This document shows, in pieces, positions 1-7,041 of a DNA stretch of 30,957 nt. Each line of letters begins with the position of its first letter. Within the stretch, counting starts at the first letter, position 1. The notes under the pieces were generated by a model. The model made no database searches. It saw nothing but the letters and a program-made list of their open reading frames with translations, and had not been told where the DNA came from. The stretch lies in NCBI GenBank assembly GCA_964527395.1, contig CAZGQD010000015.1, positions 1 to 30,957 on the forward strand, read 5' to 3'. Source of the DNA: GCA-2688265 sp964527395. Its GTDB lineage: Archaea; Nanobdellota; Nanobdellia; Woesearchaeales; GW2011-AR9. A program made the position numbers and the translations under genes.

Positions 1-88
1 AATCTCCTACAGTATAGAAAACATTAAAAGATAAAGCCTTTAAATTCCCAACTAGAAGTAACAATGGTACTTTTTGAGGTGATTTATA

Positions 89-751
89 ATGGATGTAGAA
101 GTTGTTCAAAGAATTAACAAATTAGCAGTAGAATTGCAAAAACAAGGTTTAGCAACAAATAGGAGTGATGCTATTTCTCAGGCAGAAAGAATTTTTCAAG
201 GTCAAGGCACAGTTGTCCCAACTCCAAATTATGTCTCACCAGTAAAAGGTTATGATTCACCAAGGCCTCAAATCACTGGTTTAGGTCAAGAAAGAATTGA
301 ACAGATCTTAGAAAAAAACACTAAATTTCTAGTAACTACTATTAAGGATTTCCAAGCAAAAATGGAAGCTATGGGTAGAGAATTAAACATGATGAAACAT
401 AAACTTGCAAACATCAAATCTGCTCCACAAAGGCCACAATTAAAAGAGTTCCCTGCAACTCCTGTAACACAAACAGCTCCAATAGCAGCCCAGTCTCAAA
501 TGAACCAAGGCCAAGCACCACAAATGCAAGCTCAAACCCCAATAACTTCGGCTCCACAAGCAAGGCAAGTTCCAATTCAGGCACCTAAGTCATTATATTC
601 TGGCGGTCAAGTACCTCAATCTGCAATCCAAGGTCACAACAGAGGCGCTACACCTAAAGCAGCTCAGGGTTCTTCTTCACACCCAAGGGTAGGTAAGTTT
701 GAGACAGACGATGTAAGCATAGAGAAGTTCTTCTACGCCGGCAGCAAGTAA
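89..751 (+). CDS. Gln/Pro-rich low-complexity protein of unknown function
   Basis: I do not recognise this 220-residue protein. Residues 1-40 look like a small helical domain; around residues 72-108 there is a helical, possibly coiled-coil stretch; from about 110 to 200 it is dominated by Gln, Pro, Ala and Ser and is probably disordered. The last 17 residues become ordinary again and end in FFYAGSK, which looks like a short terminal interaction motif. There is no signal peptide or membrane segment, so it should be cytoplasmic. The ATG at 89 is preceded by a GAGGTG ribosome site (75-80), and an AT-rich TATA-like stretch lies near 38-46. It is followed after 38 nt by structured element R1 on the same strand. 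The reading frame is certain; the role is not. Confidence 0.8.
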   Translation: MDVEVVQRINKLAVELQKQGLATNRSDAISQAERIFQGQGTVVPTPNYVSPVKGYDSPRPQITGLGQERIEQILEKNTKFLVTTIKDFQAKMEAMGRELNMMKHKLANIKSAPQRPQLKEFPATPVTQTAPIAAQSQMNQGQAPQMQAQTPITSAPQARQVPIQAPKSLYSGGQVPQSAIQGHNRGATPKAAQGSSSHPRVGKFETDDVSIEKFFYAGSK

Positions 752-789
752 TAATCCAACAAAACCAACAGTACCAAATAATACAACAA
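752..789 (+). other. A/C-rich leader before R1
   Basis: This short stretch between the stop codon and R1 is almost free of G and is built of CAACA/CCAA-like steps, so it should be unstructured as RNA. A comparable A/C-rich run precedes every copy of the R element in that copy's own orientation. Confidence 0.4.
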
Positions 790-975
790 AAAAGTTAGTA
801 GTGTCTCCTCACTGGCATTCCCACCCAACGCAAGAACATATTAACGAGCATTTTTGTTGTTTTTTCCAACAAAAATAAAGAGCGAGTGGTCACGCCTGCA
901 CTAACCTCATAAGCAAAGCGTTGAGGGTTTGGAAATTGTCTTACAATTTCGAAAAGTCTGACACTACTAACTTTT
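790..975 (+). repeat. Structured dispersed repeat R1 (candidate ncRNA family)
   Basis: This is copy 1 of the R family. The outer stem is a perfect 16-bp inverted repeat (790-805 with 960-975, containing GTTAGTAGTGTC). Inside are the conserved block CTCACTGGCA, a CCAC/GTGG helix, GAGCATTTTTGTTG pairing with CAACAAAAAT around a T-rich loop, then GTGGTCACGCCTGC and AAGTCTGACA. It is the longest copy (186 nt): about 45 extra bases sit between CCTGCACTAA and AAGTCTG, and part of them fold as a small hairpin (GAAATTGT/ACAATTTC). It lies downstream of and on the same strand as the Gln/Pro-rich gene. The repeat and pairing are seen directly; the RNA role is inferred. Confidence 0.85.
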
Positions 976-1024
976 GGGATTTCTAACAAAAATATATTTA
1001 AAAAGACCATCTCCCAACAGCCAC

Positions 1025-1497
1025 ATGACTTCAGAAGATCTAGAATTTTTAGTAAATGATGCTTTAGCTTTAGCAAGATTCTACTCTAAAGATTTTGGCG
1101 GTCTTTTTTCTTCAATATATTACTAATAGTGACATCTATTTTGATACACAAAGTTCAGAAAGAAAAGAAAATATAGAAAACTCTTTAAGGATAATTACTG
1201 ATTTTTATGGAACAATCCCTCTCTCAGAATTAATGGGTGATCAAAGATATTTTCCTTTACATGTAGTATAATAGTCTATTGCCTAGGCTAAGAACTAGAT
1301 TGAATGAATTTTTTGAAGACACAAACAGAGATACATTTAGTGGAGTTCACACTACTTATTGTGCAATAAATGAACTAGGTAAACTTTATAGTAAATCATT
1401 CCATGAGGCACTAGATAAAGTATATCAAAAACACCAGGATGGTACTAGTTTCAAAGTTCCAGTAAGATTCATTTCTGGAGAACCATCAACTTACTAA
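1025..1497 (+). pseudogene. Frameshifted gene remnant of unknown family
   Basis: Three consecutive pieces in three different frames read like one protein. Piece one starts at ATG 1025 (MTSEDLEFLVNDALALARFY) and stops at 1124-1126. Piece two is open in another frame from about 1104 through a TAA TAG at 1269-1274 (includes SDIYFDTQSSERKENIENSL). Piece three is open from about 1267 to 1497 (includes TRLNEFFEDTNRDTFSGVHT). Amino-acid composition is continuous, and a TATA-like AAATATATTTAAA lies about 25-35 nt before the first ATG, as for a leaderless gene. The first frame change is at a run of six T. Either this is a decaying gene or there are two sequencing indels. I do not recognise the family. 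Confidence 0.6.
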
Positions 1498-1530
1498 CAC
1501 CATCAACAACCCTATTTTACGTACAGAAGC

Positions 1531-1538
1531 TTTATAAA
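1531..1538 (+). promoter_or_regulatory. TATA box in the gap before the surface-protein gene
   Basis: TTTATAAA is an archaeal TATA-box match. It would start transcription near 1560, some 250 nt before the next gene, implying a long leader or a separate short RNA. A second, weaker match (ATATAAAT, 1626-1633) sits closer. Confidence 0.4.
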
Positions 1539-1639
1539 TCACTAATTCTACCAAAATTAAGTGTTTTGAGTGTGATGTTCTTGGTTTAAAGCTATTATTA
1601 AGCTAAAAATTAATTGATATGGCAATATAAATCTCTTAC

Positions 1640-1765
1640 CCTACTCCACGTGCCCTAACGCCACACTTTGTATGGCAACAGGTCACGCTACGCCTGGCCA
1701 TGCCAACTTTGCACGGCTTAGCCTTTGCAAATCATGGCAATGCTGGCACAGACGGTTAAGATATC
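1640..1765 (+). ncRNA. GC-rich structured leader or small RNA upstream of the surface protein
   Basis: This block is much richer in GC than its surroundings and has no open reading frame. It contains successive inverted repeats: GCCA..TGGC, CAGG..CCTG around a 10-nt loop, and GCCATG..CATGGC enclosing an inner TTTGCA/TGCAAA stem. Motifs resembling TGGCA recur several times. It ends about 45 nt before the ATG at 1811, so it would be in that gene's 5' leader if transcription starts at either upstream TATA box. It does not align convincingly with R1-R6. Function unknown; a cis-regulatory leader or an independent RNA are both possible. Confidence 0.45.
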
Positions 1766-1810
1766 TACATTGCTTAAGGAAATAATATTAACAATCAGGA
1801 GGATATTACC

Positions 1811-3262
1811 ATGAAAAAGACATTAATATTTTTAGTATCACTTGTACTCCTAACTTTGCTAGCTTCATTTGCATCAGCAGACATAGGAATCACAACAGAT
1901 ACAACTACAGTACATGAATTCGATTATCAAGAATTAAGAGATGATAATGAAGAATTAACAAAAACAATCACTTTAACATTTGAAAACTCAGGCTCAGACA
2001 ACGAATCTGACATCACTTTCAGCTTATCATCAAGCCAATCTGAATTAAGTGTAGACTTTTCAAGCAGCGATGACAGTACTCAAAACATCACAGCAGGAGA
2101 TACAACTAGCTTTGATATTATTGTAACAGCTGACCTTTCTTCAGGTTTTGACCAAGATTTATACGAAGACGTAATCACAGTAGAATGGACAGATTCCACA
2201 GGAACAAACACAGCAAGCCTAGACGTAGAAGTTCTTTCAATCATAGATATTGAAGATGGATATCTTTACATCAATGACAATTTAGAAGAAAGTGTAGATT
2301 CTGATGATACTGATGATAGTAGCACAGATATGGAAATCAGCCCAGAAGACGAAATTTCATTCTACTTCAACATAGTTAACCTTTTCGATGAAGACTATGA
2401 CAACGGTGATATTGAAGGAACTATTACAGTTACTATGGACGACGATGAGTTTGGCGATGAGATAGAAGAAGACGTTGATTTTGATATTGATCCAGACGCA
2501 GAAACTGGCGATAATGATAACAAAATTTCATTCAAAGTTCCCTTAGAAGCAGAAGAAGGCGAATATGAATTTGTAGTTTTATTCGAAACTGAGGATGGTA
2601 ACGGTGCAGAATACGAAACTGAATGGACCATTACTTTAGAACTAGTAAGAGAAGACGATGATGTTAAGATCACAGACTACGAATTTGGCACCAACGTTAA
2701 ATGTAACGAAGCTCCAAGGTTCACAGTAGATGTAACAAACTACGGAAACGATGACCAGAACGACATGTCCGTAGAATTAAGTTCAACTGACTTAAGCATC
2801 GATGACTCAATAACTTTCGATATTAATGAAGGAACAGATAAAGGCGATAATGAAGACTCATTTGATTTCTACCTAAGCATCCCAGAAATAGAATCCAATG
2901 AATACACCCTTCAAGTAGACCTATATTACAAAGATGGAGAACTAGCGGATAGAGAAGTAGTGGCTTTTGACTTAACTTGTGACTCTTACGACAATAGCCA
3001 AAGCACAACCGACGATTCAAGCACCAGTGATTCAGGTGACAATAGCGATTCAGGCTCTTCAACCCAGGTAATTGTTTTAGATTCTGACAACGATAACCAA
3101 GACAACGAATCAGAAACTGTAGTTACAGGTGATGATAGAGTTGTGACAGTAGAAAAAAGCTACACTATTGAAGATGCTCAAACTGGTTTAGCTGTAGTTC
3201 TAGCAGTCCTTTTAGTCCTAGTATTGGCAGCTTTACTACTAATTGGCCTAAGACGCAGATAA
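1811..3262 (+). CDS. Secreted, membrane-anchored acidic surface protein
   Basis: This 483-residue protein has a clear signal peptide (MKK, then a hydrophobic core, ending FASA-D about residue 24). A very acidic Asp/Glu/Ser/Thr-rich ectodomain follows, with about three beta-rich repeats of the CARDB/COG1361 kind (residues ~30-145, 150-280, 290-390). Then comes an Asp/Ser/Asn linker (~393-445) and a C-terminal membrane helix followed by LRRR. This is the layout of archaeal S-layer-associated or cell-surface proteins: outside the cell, held by the C-terminal helix, with glycosylatable Ser/Thr/Asn near the membrane. The start is fixed by a strong AGGAGGAT site at 1798-1805. A poly-T terminator follows. 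The exact role is unknown; the surface location is well supported. Confidence 0.8.
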   Translation: MKKTLIFLVSLVLLTLLASFASADIGITTDTTTVHEFDYQELRDDNEELTKTITLTFENSGSDNESDITFSLSSSQSELSVDFSSSDDSTQNITAGDTTSFDIIVTADLSSGFDQDLYEDVITVEWTDSTGTNTASLDVEVLSIIDIEDGYLYINDNLEESVDSDDTDDSSTDMEISPEDEISFYFNIVNLFDEDYDNGDIEGTITVTMDDDEFGDEIEEDVDFDIDPDAETGDNDNKISFKVPLEAEEGEYEFVVLFETEDGNGAEYETEWTITLELVREDDDVKITDYEFGTNVKCNEAPRFTVDVTNYGNDDQNDMSVELSSTDLSIDDSITFDINEGTDKGDNEDSFDFYLSIPEIESNEYTLQVDLYYKDGELADREVVAFDLTCDSYDNSQSTTDDSSTSDSGDNSDSGSSTQVIVLDSDNDNQDNESETVVTGDDRVVTVEKSYTIEDAQTGLAVVLAVLLVLVLAALLLIGLRRR

Positions 3263-3276
3263 TAACAAAAACAAAA

Positions 3277-3290
3277 TTTTTTTTATTTTT
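3277..3290 (+). terminator. Poly-T terminator after the surface-protein gene
   Basis: Eight consecutive T followed by ATTTTT lie 15 nt after the stop codon. This is the usual archaeal intrinsic terminator; no hairpin is needed or seen. Confidence 0.6.
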
Positions 3291-3343
3291 CAAATTTTTA
3301 CTCTAAACTACTTTTAATTCTACAAAATGGATCTAAAAATCAG

Positions 3344-3461
3344 CAAAAGTTTGTGAGTTTACGAACAAATGTTGGTAATTTAATCTGAATTTCCAAAAGT
3401 TTGTGAGTTTACGAACAAATGTTGGTAATTTAATATGAATTACCAAAACATTTAAATAAAA
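3344..3461 (+). promoter_or_regulatory. Two 60-bp direct repeats with palindromes: candidate operator of the HEPN/MNT module
   Basis: Two nearly identical 60-bp units (3344-3403 and 3404-3461) lie directly before the toxin-antitoxin operon. Each contains TTTGT..ACAAA and a larger inverted repeat; in the second unit it is perfect (TTGGTAATT at 3422-3430, AATTACCAA at 3438-3446), and in the first it has one mismatch. The second palindrome ends 4 nt before the TATA box (TTTAAATA, about 3450-3458), and a further half site (TTACCAA) touches the start codon. The layout fits autorepression by the helix-turn-helix part of the downstream protein. Confidence 0.65.
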
Positions 3462-3480
3462 TGGAAAGATTTTTTACCAA

Positions 3481-4032
3481 ATGGAAAATAAATTAACCAT
3501 AAATGAACAAAACATCATGAAATTGTTCATGGACTTCCCAAATACTGAGTTTTCCATAAGAGAAATTGCCAGATTAACAAAAATAACTCATCCAACAGTC
3601 TCAAAATCAATAAAAAAATTAAAAAGCCAAAATTTAGTAATTAAAGAAACAAAAAACACTCAATCTGGTATAGGTAAAACTGTTCTTTGGAAGGCAAACC
3701 AAGAGGAAAAATCATTCAGAAATTTCAAGAAAGTAAAAAATCTAGAAAGAATCTACAATATAGGCCTTATAAATAGAATTCAAGAAGAAATAAGCCCTAA
3801 TGTAATAGTTCTTTTCGGCTCATATTCGAGAGGTGAAGATACAGAAGATAGCGATATTGATATTTTTGTTCAAGGAAAAGAAAAAGAGTTCTATCTAAAA
3901 AAATTTGAAAGAAAACTAAATAGAAAGATTAATATTATGTTTGTCTCTAAAATCAGCGACCTAAGAGAAGAGTTTCTCCAAAACATCATTAATGGAATTG
4001 TCCTTGAAGGGTTTTTAGAGGTAAAGTTATGA
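3481..4032 (+). CDS. Winged-helix/MNT nucleotidyltransferase fusion, probable antitoxin
   Basis: Residues 1-70 form a winged helix-turn-helix (FSIREIARLTKITHPTVSKS). Residues ~100-183 are a minimal nucleotidyltransferase (MNT) domain with the signature GSYSRGEDTEDSDIDIFV (G113, S114, D125, D127). In HEPN/MNT modules the MNT protein modifies and neutralises the HEPN toxin. The third catalytic acidic position appears to be Asn (INIMF, about residue 151), so nucleotidyl transfer may be weakened or the residue assignment may differ. The fused DNA-binding domain suggests it also represses its own promoter, where two 60-bp repeats lie. The TATA box is about 25 nt before the ATG, so the message is leaderless. 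It overlaps the next gene by 4 nt (ATGA), which couples translation. Confidence 0.85.
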   Translation: MENKLTINEQNIMKLFMDFPNTEFSIREIARLTKITHPTVSKSIKKLKSQNLVIKETKNTQSGIGKTVLWKANQEEKSFRNFKKVKNLERIYNIGLINRIQEEISPNVIVLFGSYSRGEDTEDSDIDIFVQGKEKEFYLKKFERKLNRKINIMFVSKISDLREEFLQNIINGIVLEGFLEVKL

Positions 4033-4445
4033 CTATTAAGAAACTTAGACCAGATATATCAAAGGCAAAAAGCCTCCTAACGAACGCTCAAAGCTTCATA
4101 GTTTCAATAAAACCTATTAGAAAAACAGCGAAAAGTGCTTTCTTAATCATCATAGATTATGATATTCTTCACTCTTTGTCTACTTCAATTATGGCTTTTG
4201 ATGGAGAAAAAGTTGCAGGAAAGGATCATCATAAAGAGCTAATCGAAAGAATTTCAGATAAATACAAACTTACAATTCCTCAAAAACAGCTTTTTGATGA
4301 GTTAAGAAGAATGCGAAATGACATAAATTATTATGGTCAAAAGAAAAAAGATATCATTGATGATTTTTACCAAAGAAATAGCAATTCAATAGAAATCATA
4401 AGAAACAAACTTCTAGGGATAATCAAAAGTAAATTATCAACATAA
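4029..4445 (+). CDS. HEPN-domain protein, probable toxin
   Basis: This all-helical 138-residue protein carries the motif ELRRMRNDINYYG near residues 91-103, the place of the HEPN R-x(4-6)-H ribonuclease motif. Here the usual His is replaced by Tyr (R96..Y101/Y102), as in many MNT-partnered HEPN proteins. HEPN proteins of this type are usually RNases held inactive by modification from, or binding of, the MNT partner. It is the second gene of a two-gene operon, overlapping the MNT gene by 4 nt. The family assignment rests on the motif, size and context. Whether it keeps RNase activity without a canonical His is uncertain. Confidence 0.8.
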   Translation: MTIKKLRPDISKAKSLLTNAQSFIVSIKPIRKTAKSAFLIIIDYDILHSLSTSIMAFDGEKVAGKDHHKELIERISDKYKLTIPQKQLFDELRRMRNDINYYGQKKKDIIDDFYQRNSNSIEIIRNKLLGIIKSKLST

Positions 4446-4497
4446 ATCCAATAATCTAGCCCCAATCCTTTTAAATACACTCAATATTCCACCTAAG

Positions 4498-5238
4498 ATG
4501 GAAATAAAAGCAATCCTCTTGGACTTAGAATCAAATGAAACTCATTTAATCAAAGACAGATCAGTTTCTTTTGTAACTGCTAAAGGCAAGATCAGCAAAG
4601 AAGATCTAAACGCAGATTTCAAGATAGTCAAAACAAACAAAAACAAAAGATTCGCTCTTCTCCCAACAAATTTCTCAGACTTAAAACAAAACTTCAAAAG
4701 GGGTCCTCAGATCATGCAAGATAAAGACATAGGTCTAATTATTGCAAAAACTGGCATAAATTCTTCTTCTGTAGTTGTTGACGCAGGTGCAGGAACTGGC
4801 GCTCTATGCCTAAGTTTAGCTAACATCGCAAAACATGTAACTACATATGACACAAACCCTGAACATCTAAAAGTGGTCAAAAAAAACGCCAGGCTAGCAA
4901 ACATAAAAAACATAGAATTCAAGAAAGGCAACATTGCAAAAGCCTTAGATGAATCTAACATCAATCTCTTAACTTTAGATATGCCAACACCTTGGGAAGT
5001 CTTCCCTAAAGCAATCAAATCCTTAAAACCAGGAGCTTGGATAACAATATATCTTCCAAACATCATCCAAATGCAAACTACTCTAGCAGAACTATCAACC
5101 TACAAAGAACTCCATTTGGTAGAATTAACAGAGTTAATTAAACGTGATTGGCAATCAAACAAAAGTAAGCAAGTTCTAAGGCCAGAACACACTCAGGTAG
5201 TCCACACAGGTTTCCTACTATTCTTAAGAAGACTATAA
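4498..5238 (+). CDS. trmI: tRNA (adenine-58-N1) methyltransferase, TrmI family
   Basis: Residues ~1-60 form a small N-terminal beta domain, followed by a Rossmann SAM-binding domain. Motif I is VVVDAGAGTG (residues 92-101), with the acidic ribose-binding residue in TYDTNPE (D118) and the TrmI/Gcd14 active-site signature LDMPTPW (160-166). The family makes N1-methyladenosine at position 58 of the tRNA T-loop, and in some archaea at position 57 as well. Length (246) matches archaeal TrmI. The TATA box (TTTTAAATA, about 4469-4477) is about 25 nt upstream of the ATG, so it is leaderless. It stands alone and is followed by an A/C-rich stretch and R2 on the same strand. Confidence 0.88.
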   Translation: MEIKAILLDLESNETHLIKDRSVSFVTAKGKISKEDLNADFKIVKTNKNKRFALLPTNFSDLKQNFKRGPQIMQDKDIGLIIAKTGINSSSVVVDAGAGTGALCLSLANIAKHVTTYDTNPEHLKVVKKNARLANIKNIEFKKGNIAKALDESNINLLTLDMPTPWEVFPKAIKSLKPGAWITIYLPNIIQMQTTLAELSTYKELHLVELTELIKRDWQSNKSKQVLRPEHTQVVHTGFLLFLRRL

Positions 5239-5404
5239 TCCAACTATTTCTCCAAAAAAACCTCTAGAGATAACAAAAGCCCACTCAAAGGTACCTAAGT
5301 TCCAAGTTTCTAAAGCCTCAGCTACAAATAAATCAACAGCAACTACACTAACACATCCACTAAACTTTGCACAGCAACGTCAAGAAAAATTTCCTCGAAA
5401 TTAA
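5239..5404 (+). other. A/C-rich, G-poor stretch before R2
   Basis: This 166-nt gap has no usable reading frame and is made largely of AAC/ACA/CCA-like words (for example CAGCAACTACACTAACACAT) with few G on the plus strand, so as RNA it would be mostly single-stranded. It directly precedes R2 and is the clearest example of the low-structure leader seen before the R elements. No promoter is obvious. Confidence 0.45.
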
Positions 5405-5534
5405 AAAAGAGCGCCGTCCCCTACTGGCACTGTCATCCAGAACAAGAGCATTTCCACGAGTATTTTTTGAGCCAGTCTCAAAAAATCCTTCACTCAGTGG
5501 AATGTACCTGCGATAAGTTTGACCGCGCTCTTTT
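5405..5534 (+). repeat. Structured dispersed repeat R2 (subtype B)
   Basis: The outer stem is AAAAGAGCGCCGTC (5405-5418) with GACCGCGCTCTTTT (5521-5534): 13 of 14 positions pair, the single mismatch being at the same place as in R3, R4 and R6. Conserved blocks are CCCTACTGGCA and CCTGCGATAAGT. The inner helix is TTTCCACGAGTATTTTTTGAG pairing, with a small bulge, to CTCAAAAAAT..ACTCAGTGGAA. The TTCCAC/GTGGAA form of the inner helix is shared only with R5 and defines a second subtype. It sits between the methyltransferase gene and dut on the plus strand. Confidence 0.88.
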
Positions 5535-5629
5535 ATAATATAGTAAAATAATTTTCTCTTCTACATAGCCTCAAGCAACGAAATCTTTATCATCTCTTCA
5601 TTTAGATTTCTTCATCTGAGGTGCAAACA

Positions 5630-6058
5630 ATGATTATCAAAGTAAAAAAACTAACAGAAAATGCAAAAATGCCAATCTACGGCCATCCAGGAGATGCTGG
5701 TATGGACCTATTCTCAGCAGAAGACTACGAAATCCCTACGAACTCCAGAGTCCTAGTTTCAACAGGAATCTCAGTGGCAATTCCAACTGGCTATGTAGGC
5801 CTCTTATGGGACAAATCTGGCTTAGCTGCCAAGAACGGACTAACAACTCTTGGCGGCGTAATAGACTGCGGCTATCGTGGAGAAATCAAAGTAGTTATCC
5901 AAAACCACAGCCAAGGTAAATATTTAATCAAAAAAGGTCAAAAGATAACTCAAATGCTTATCCAACCAATAGTCTCACCAACTTTGGAAGAAACAGACTC
6001 TTTGGAAGAGAACACATCCAGAGGCGATGGCGGCTTTGGTTCAACAGGACTGCAATAA
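5630..6058 (+). CDS. dut: Deoxyuridine 5'-triphosphate nucleotidohydrolase (dUTPase)
   Basis: It hydrolyses dUTP to dUMP and pyrophosphate, keeping uracil out of DNA and feeding dTMP synthesis. All five trimeric-dUTPase motifs are present in order: PGDAGMDLFSA (motif 1), DKSGLA (motif 2, Lys where Arg is usual), GVIDCGYRGEIKV with the catalytic Asp (motif 3), KGQKITQML (motif 4) and the C-terminal RGDGGFGSTG arm (motif 5). At 142 residues it is a complete homotrimer subunit. An in-frame GTG at 5621 lies inside the GAGGTG ribosome site, so the ATG at 5630 is the likely start. It is monocistronic and immediately precedes the tRNA-Asn gene that serves as the integration site. Confidence 0.95.
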   Translation: MIIKVKKLTENAKMPIYGHPGDAGMDLFSAEDYEIPTNSRVLVSTGISVAIPTGYVGLLWDKSGLAAKNGLTTLGGVIDCGYRGEIKVVIQNHSQGKYLIKKGQKITQMLIQPIVSPTLEETDSLEENTSRGDGGFGSTGLQ

Positions 6059-6122
6059 TCCTTAATTCCAACCACAATTAACAAAAATCTTTATAAAGTC
6101 AAGCTTGTGCCTGACTAGATGT

Positions 6123-6218
6123 GCCCTGGTGGCTTAGCGGTTATAGCATGTGGCTGTTAATCCCATTTATTTGGAAAAAGTAACCACAAGGTCGTCGGTT
6201 CAAATCCGACCCAGGGCG
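6123..6218 (+). tRNA. tRNA-Asn (GTT) with a 23-nt intron
   Basis: The acceptor stem is GCCCTGG (6123-6129) with CCAGGGC (6211-6217), and the discriminator base is G. The anticodon stem is TGTGG (6149-6153) with CCACA (6184-6188). The loop CTGTTA|A has anticodon GTT at 6156-6158. The intron (about 6160-6182) splits the loop after position 37, the canonical archaeal site cut by the splicing endonuclease. The T arm is GTCGG/CCGAC with loop TTCAAAT. CCA is not encoded. The 3' end is duplicated at 11596-11612, showing that this gene is the attachment site of an integrated element. Confidence 0.95.
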
Positions 6219-6790
6219 CTTTCCTCATTGGTACTTTGTGCCTTTTTCATCATAAGTAGTTCTTTCTTTCTGAGAATAAATCTAAGAAGCTTTATCTGCT
6301 TCTGATGGTATTTAATTGATTCTTTTAATTTATCCTTGTAAATATCATCTCCTAATTGAACAAAATACTTCATAGACAAGATTTTTGAATATGTATCTGG
6401 ACCAAGTTTCTCCTGAAGAAGATTTTTAACCATTATTTTGTTAAATAAGATGAATATCTCTCTGTATATTGATTTCTTCTTTTTTACCCTATGTGATACG
6501 AATCCTACCTTTCTTTTTCTAGTATCTTCTTCCATTCTGATTTCAGTCTGGATAAATCCTTGTTTTCGTAAGTTACTAAGGTTCTTACGGACATTTGTAG
6601 TTGCAATAACACAAAATGGCCTTCCATTATCTCCTTTAGGTTTAACAAAAGCATTGCTTCTCATCCATTCTTCACCAGTTGCATTGGCGTGAAGAAGCAT
6701 TGCTGCAAGTATAAGCCAATCATTAGGATTTAATTTTTGAATATTCTCCTCTGGTGATAAATTGTAATACTGTGTTGTTCTTCTAATCAT
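6200..6790 (-). CDS. Element-encoded winged-helix-like protein ending in the att site
   Basis: This 196-residue basic protein is not recognised by family. Residues ~15-90 look like a winged helix (WLILAAMLLHA..., then VRKNLSNLRKQGFIQTEIRM), and the C-terminal half is Lys-rich and helical, suggesting a DNA-binding regulator or replication-type protein. A TTG at 6829 extends the frame, but a TATA box (TTTATATATT) lies about 25 nt before the ATG at 6790, so the leaderless ATG is preferred. Its last codons (SALGRI) and stop are read from the tRNA-Asn 3' end on the opposite strand. The C-terminus therefore depends on the integration event. Confidence 0.7.
   Translation of the reverse strand: MIRRTTQYYNLSPEENIQKLNPNDWLILAAMLLHANATGEEWMRSNAFVKPKGDNGRPFCVIATTNVRKNLSNLRKQGFIQTEIRMEEDTRKRKVGFVSHRVKKKKSIYREIFILFNKIMVKNLLQEKLGPDTYSKILSMKYFVQLGDDIYKDKLKESIKYHQKQIKLLRFILRKKELLMMKKAQSTNEESALGRI
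6206..6222 (+). other. attL: integration site inside tRNA-Asn
   Basis: This 17-bp core (T-arm 3' strand, acceptor 3' strand and three bases beyond) is identical to 11596-11612. Integration here keeps the tRNA intact. Confidence 0.88.
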
Positions 6791-6885
6791 ATTGATAGAA
6801 AACTTAAAGAAATATATAAATCTTTCCAAATATTATACTCAATACAATTATATGGAATAAATATAATGATTTCTTTGAGATTCCT

Positions 6886-7041
6886 ATGGTACTTAACTAC
6901 AGGAGAAAAATAATATCGAGTGGAAATAGTTTTTTGCTAACTTTACCAATCGAATGGTGCAGATCGAATGAAGTCACAAAAGGCTCTTTTTTGAGGATAA
7001 AGGTCTGTTCTAATGGGGTTTTGGAGGTTCAAAATGATTAG
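6886..7041 (+). CDS. Small AbrB/SpoVT-type DNA-binding protein
   Basis: This 51-residue protein has the swapped-hairpin AbrB/SpoVT pattern: a basic RRKIISSGNSFLLTLPIEW (standing for the usual R-x-G-xS-xxxxIPxxW/H), then EVTKGSFLRIKV and a short beta tail. Such domains are dimeric DNA-binding repressors or antitoxins. A TATA-like ATAAATATAAT lies about 25 nt upstream, so translation is probably leaderless. Its stop overlaps the next gene's start by 8 nt, which in turn overlaps the following gene: a translationally coupled trio. It is divergent from the winged-helix gene at the element's left end, as a phage-type control region would be. Confidence 0.7.
   Translation: MVLNYRRKIISSGNSFLLTLPIEWCRSNEVTKGSFLRIKVCSNGVLEVQND

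Noticed and set aside
795..1076. 93-codon minus-strand frame over R1
   Set aside because: It lies mostly within R1 and the promoter of the gene remnant, with no protein-like domain or start signal.
1640..1765. A seventh R element in the GC-rich block
   Set aside because: Words such as GGTCACGC recall the R core, but ACTGGCA, the inner hairpin and TAAGTCTG are absent and no matching outer stem is found.
3344..3461. CRISPR array
   Set aside because: Only two directly adjacent 60-bp units with no spacers; they lie at a promoter and fit an operator.
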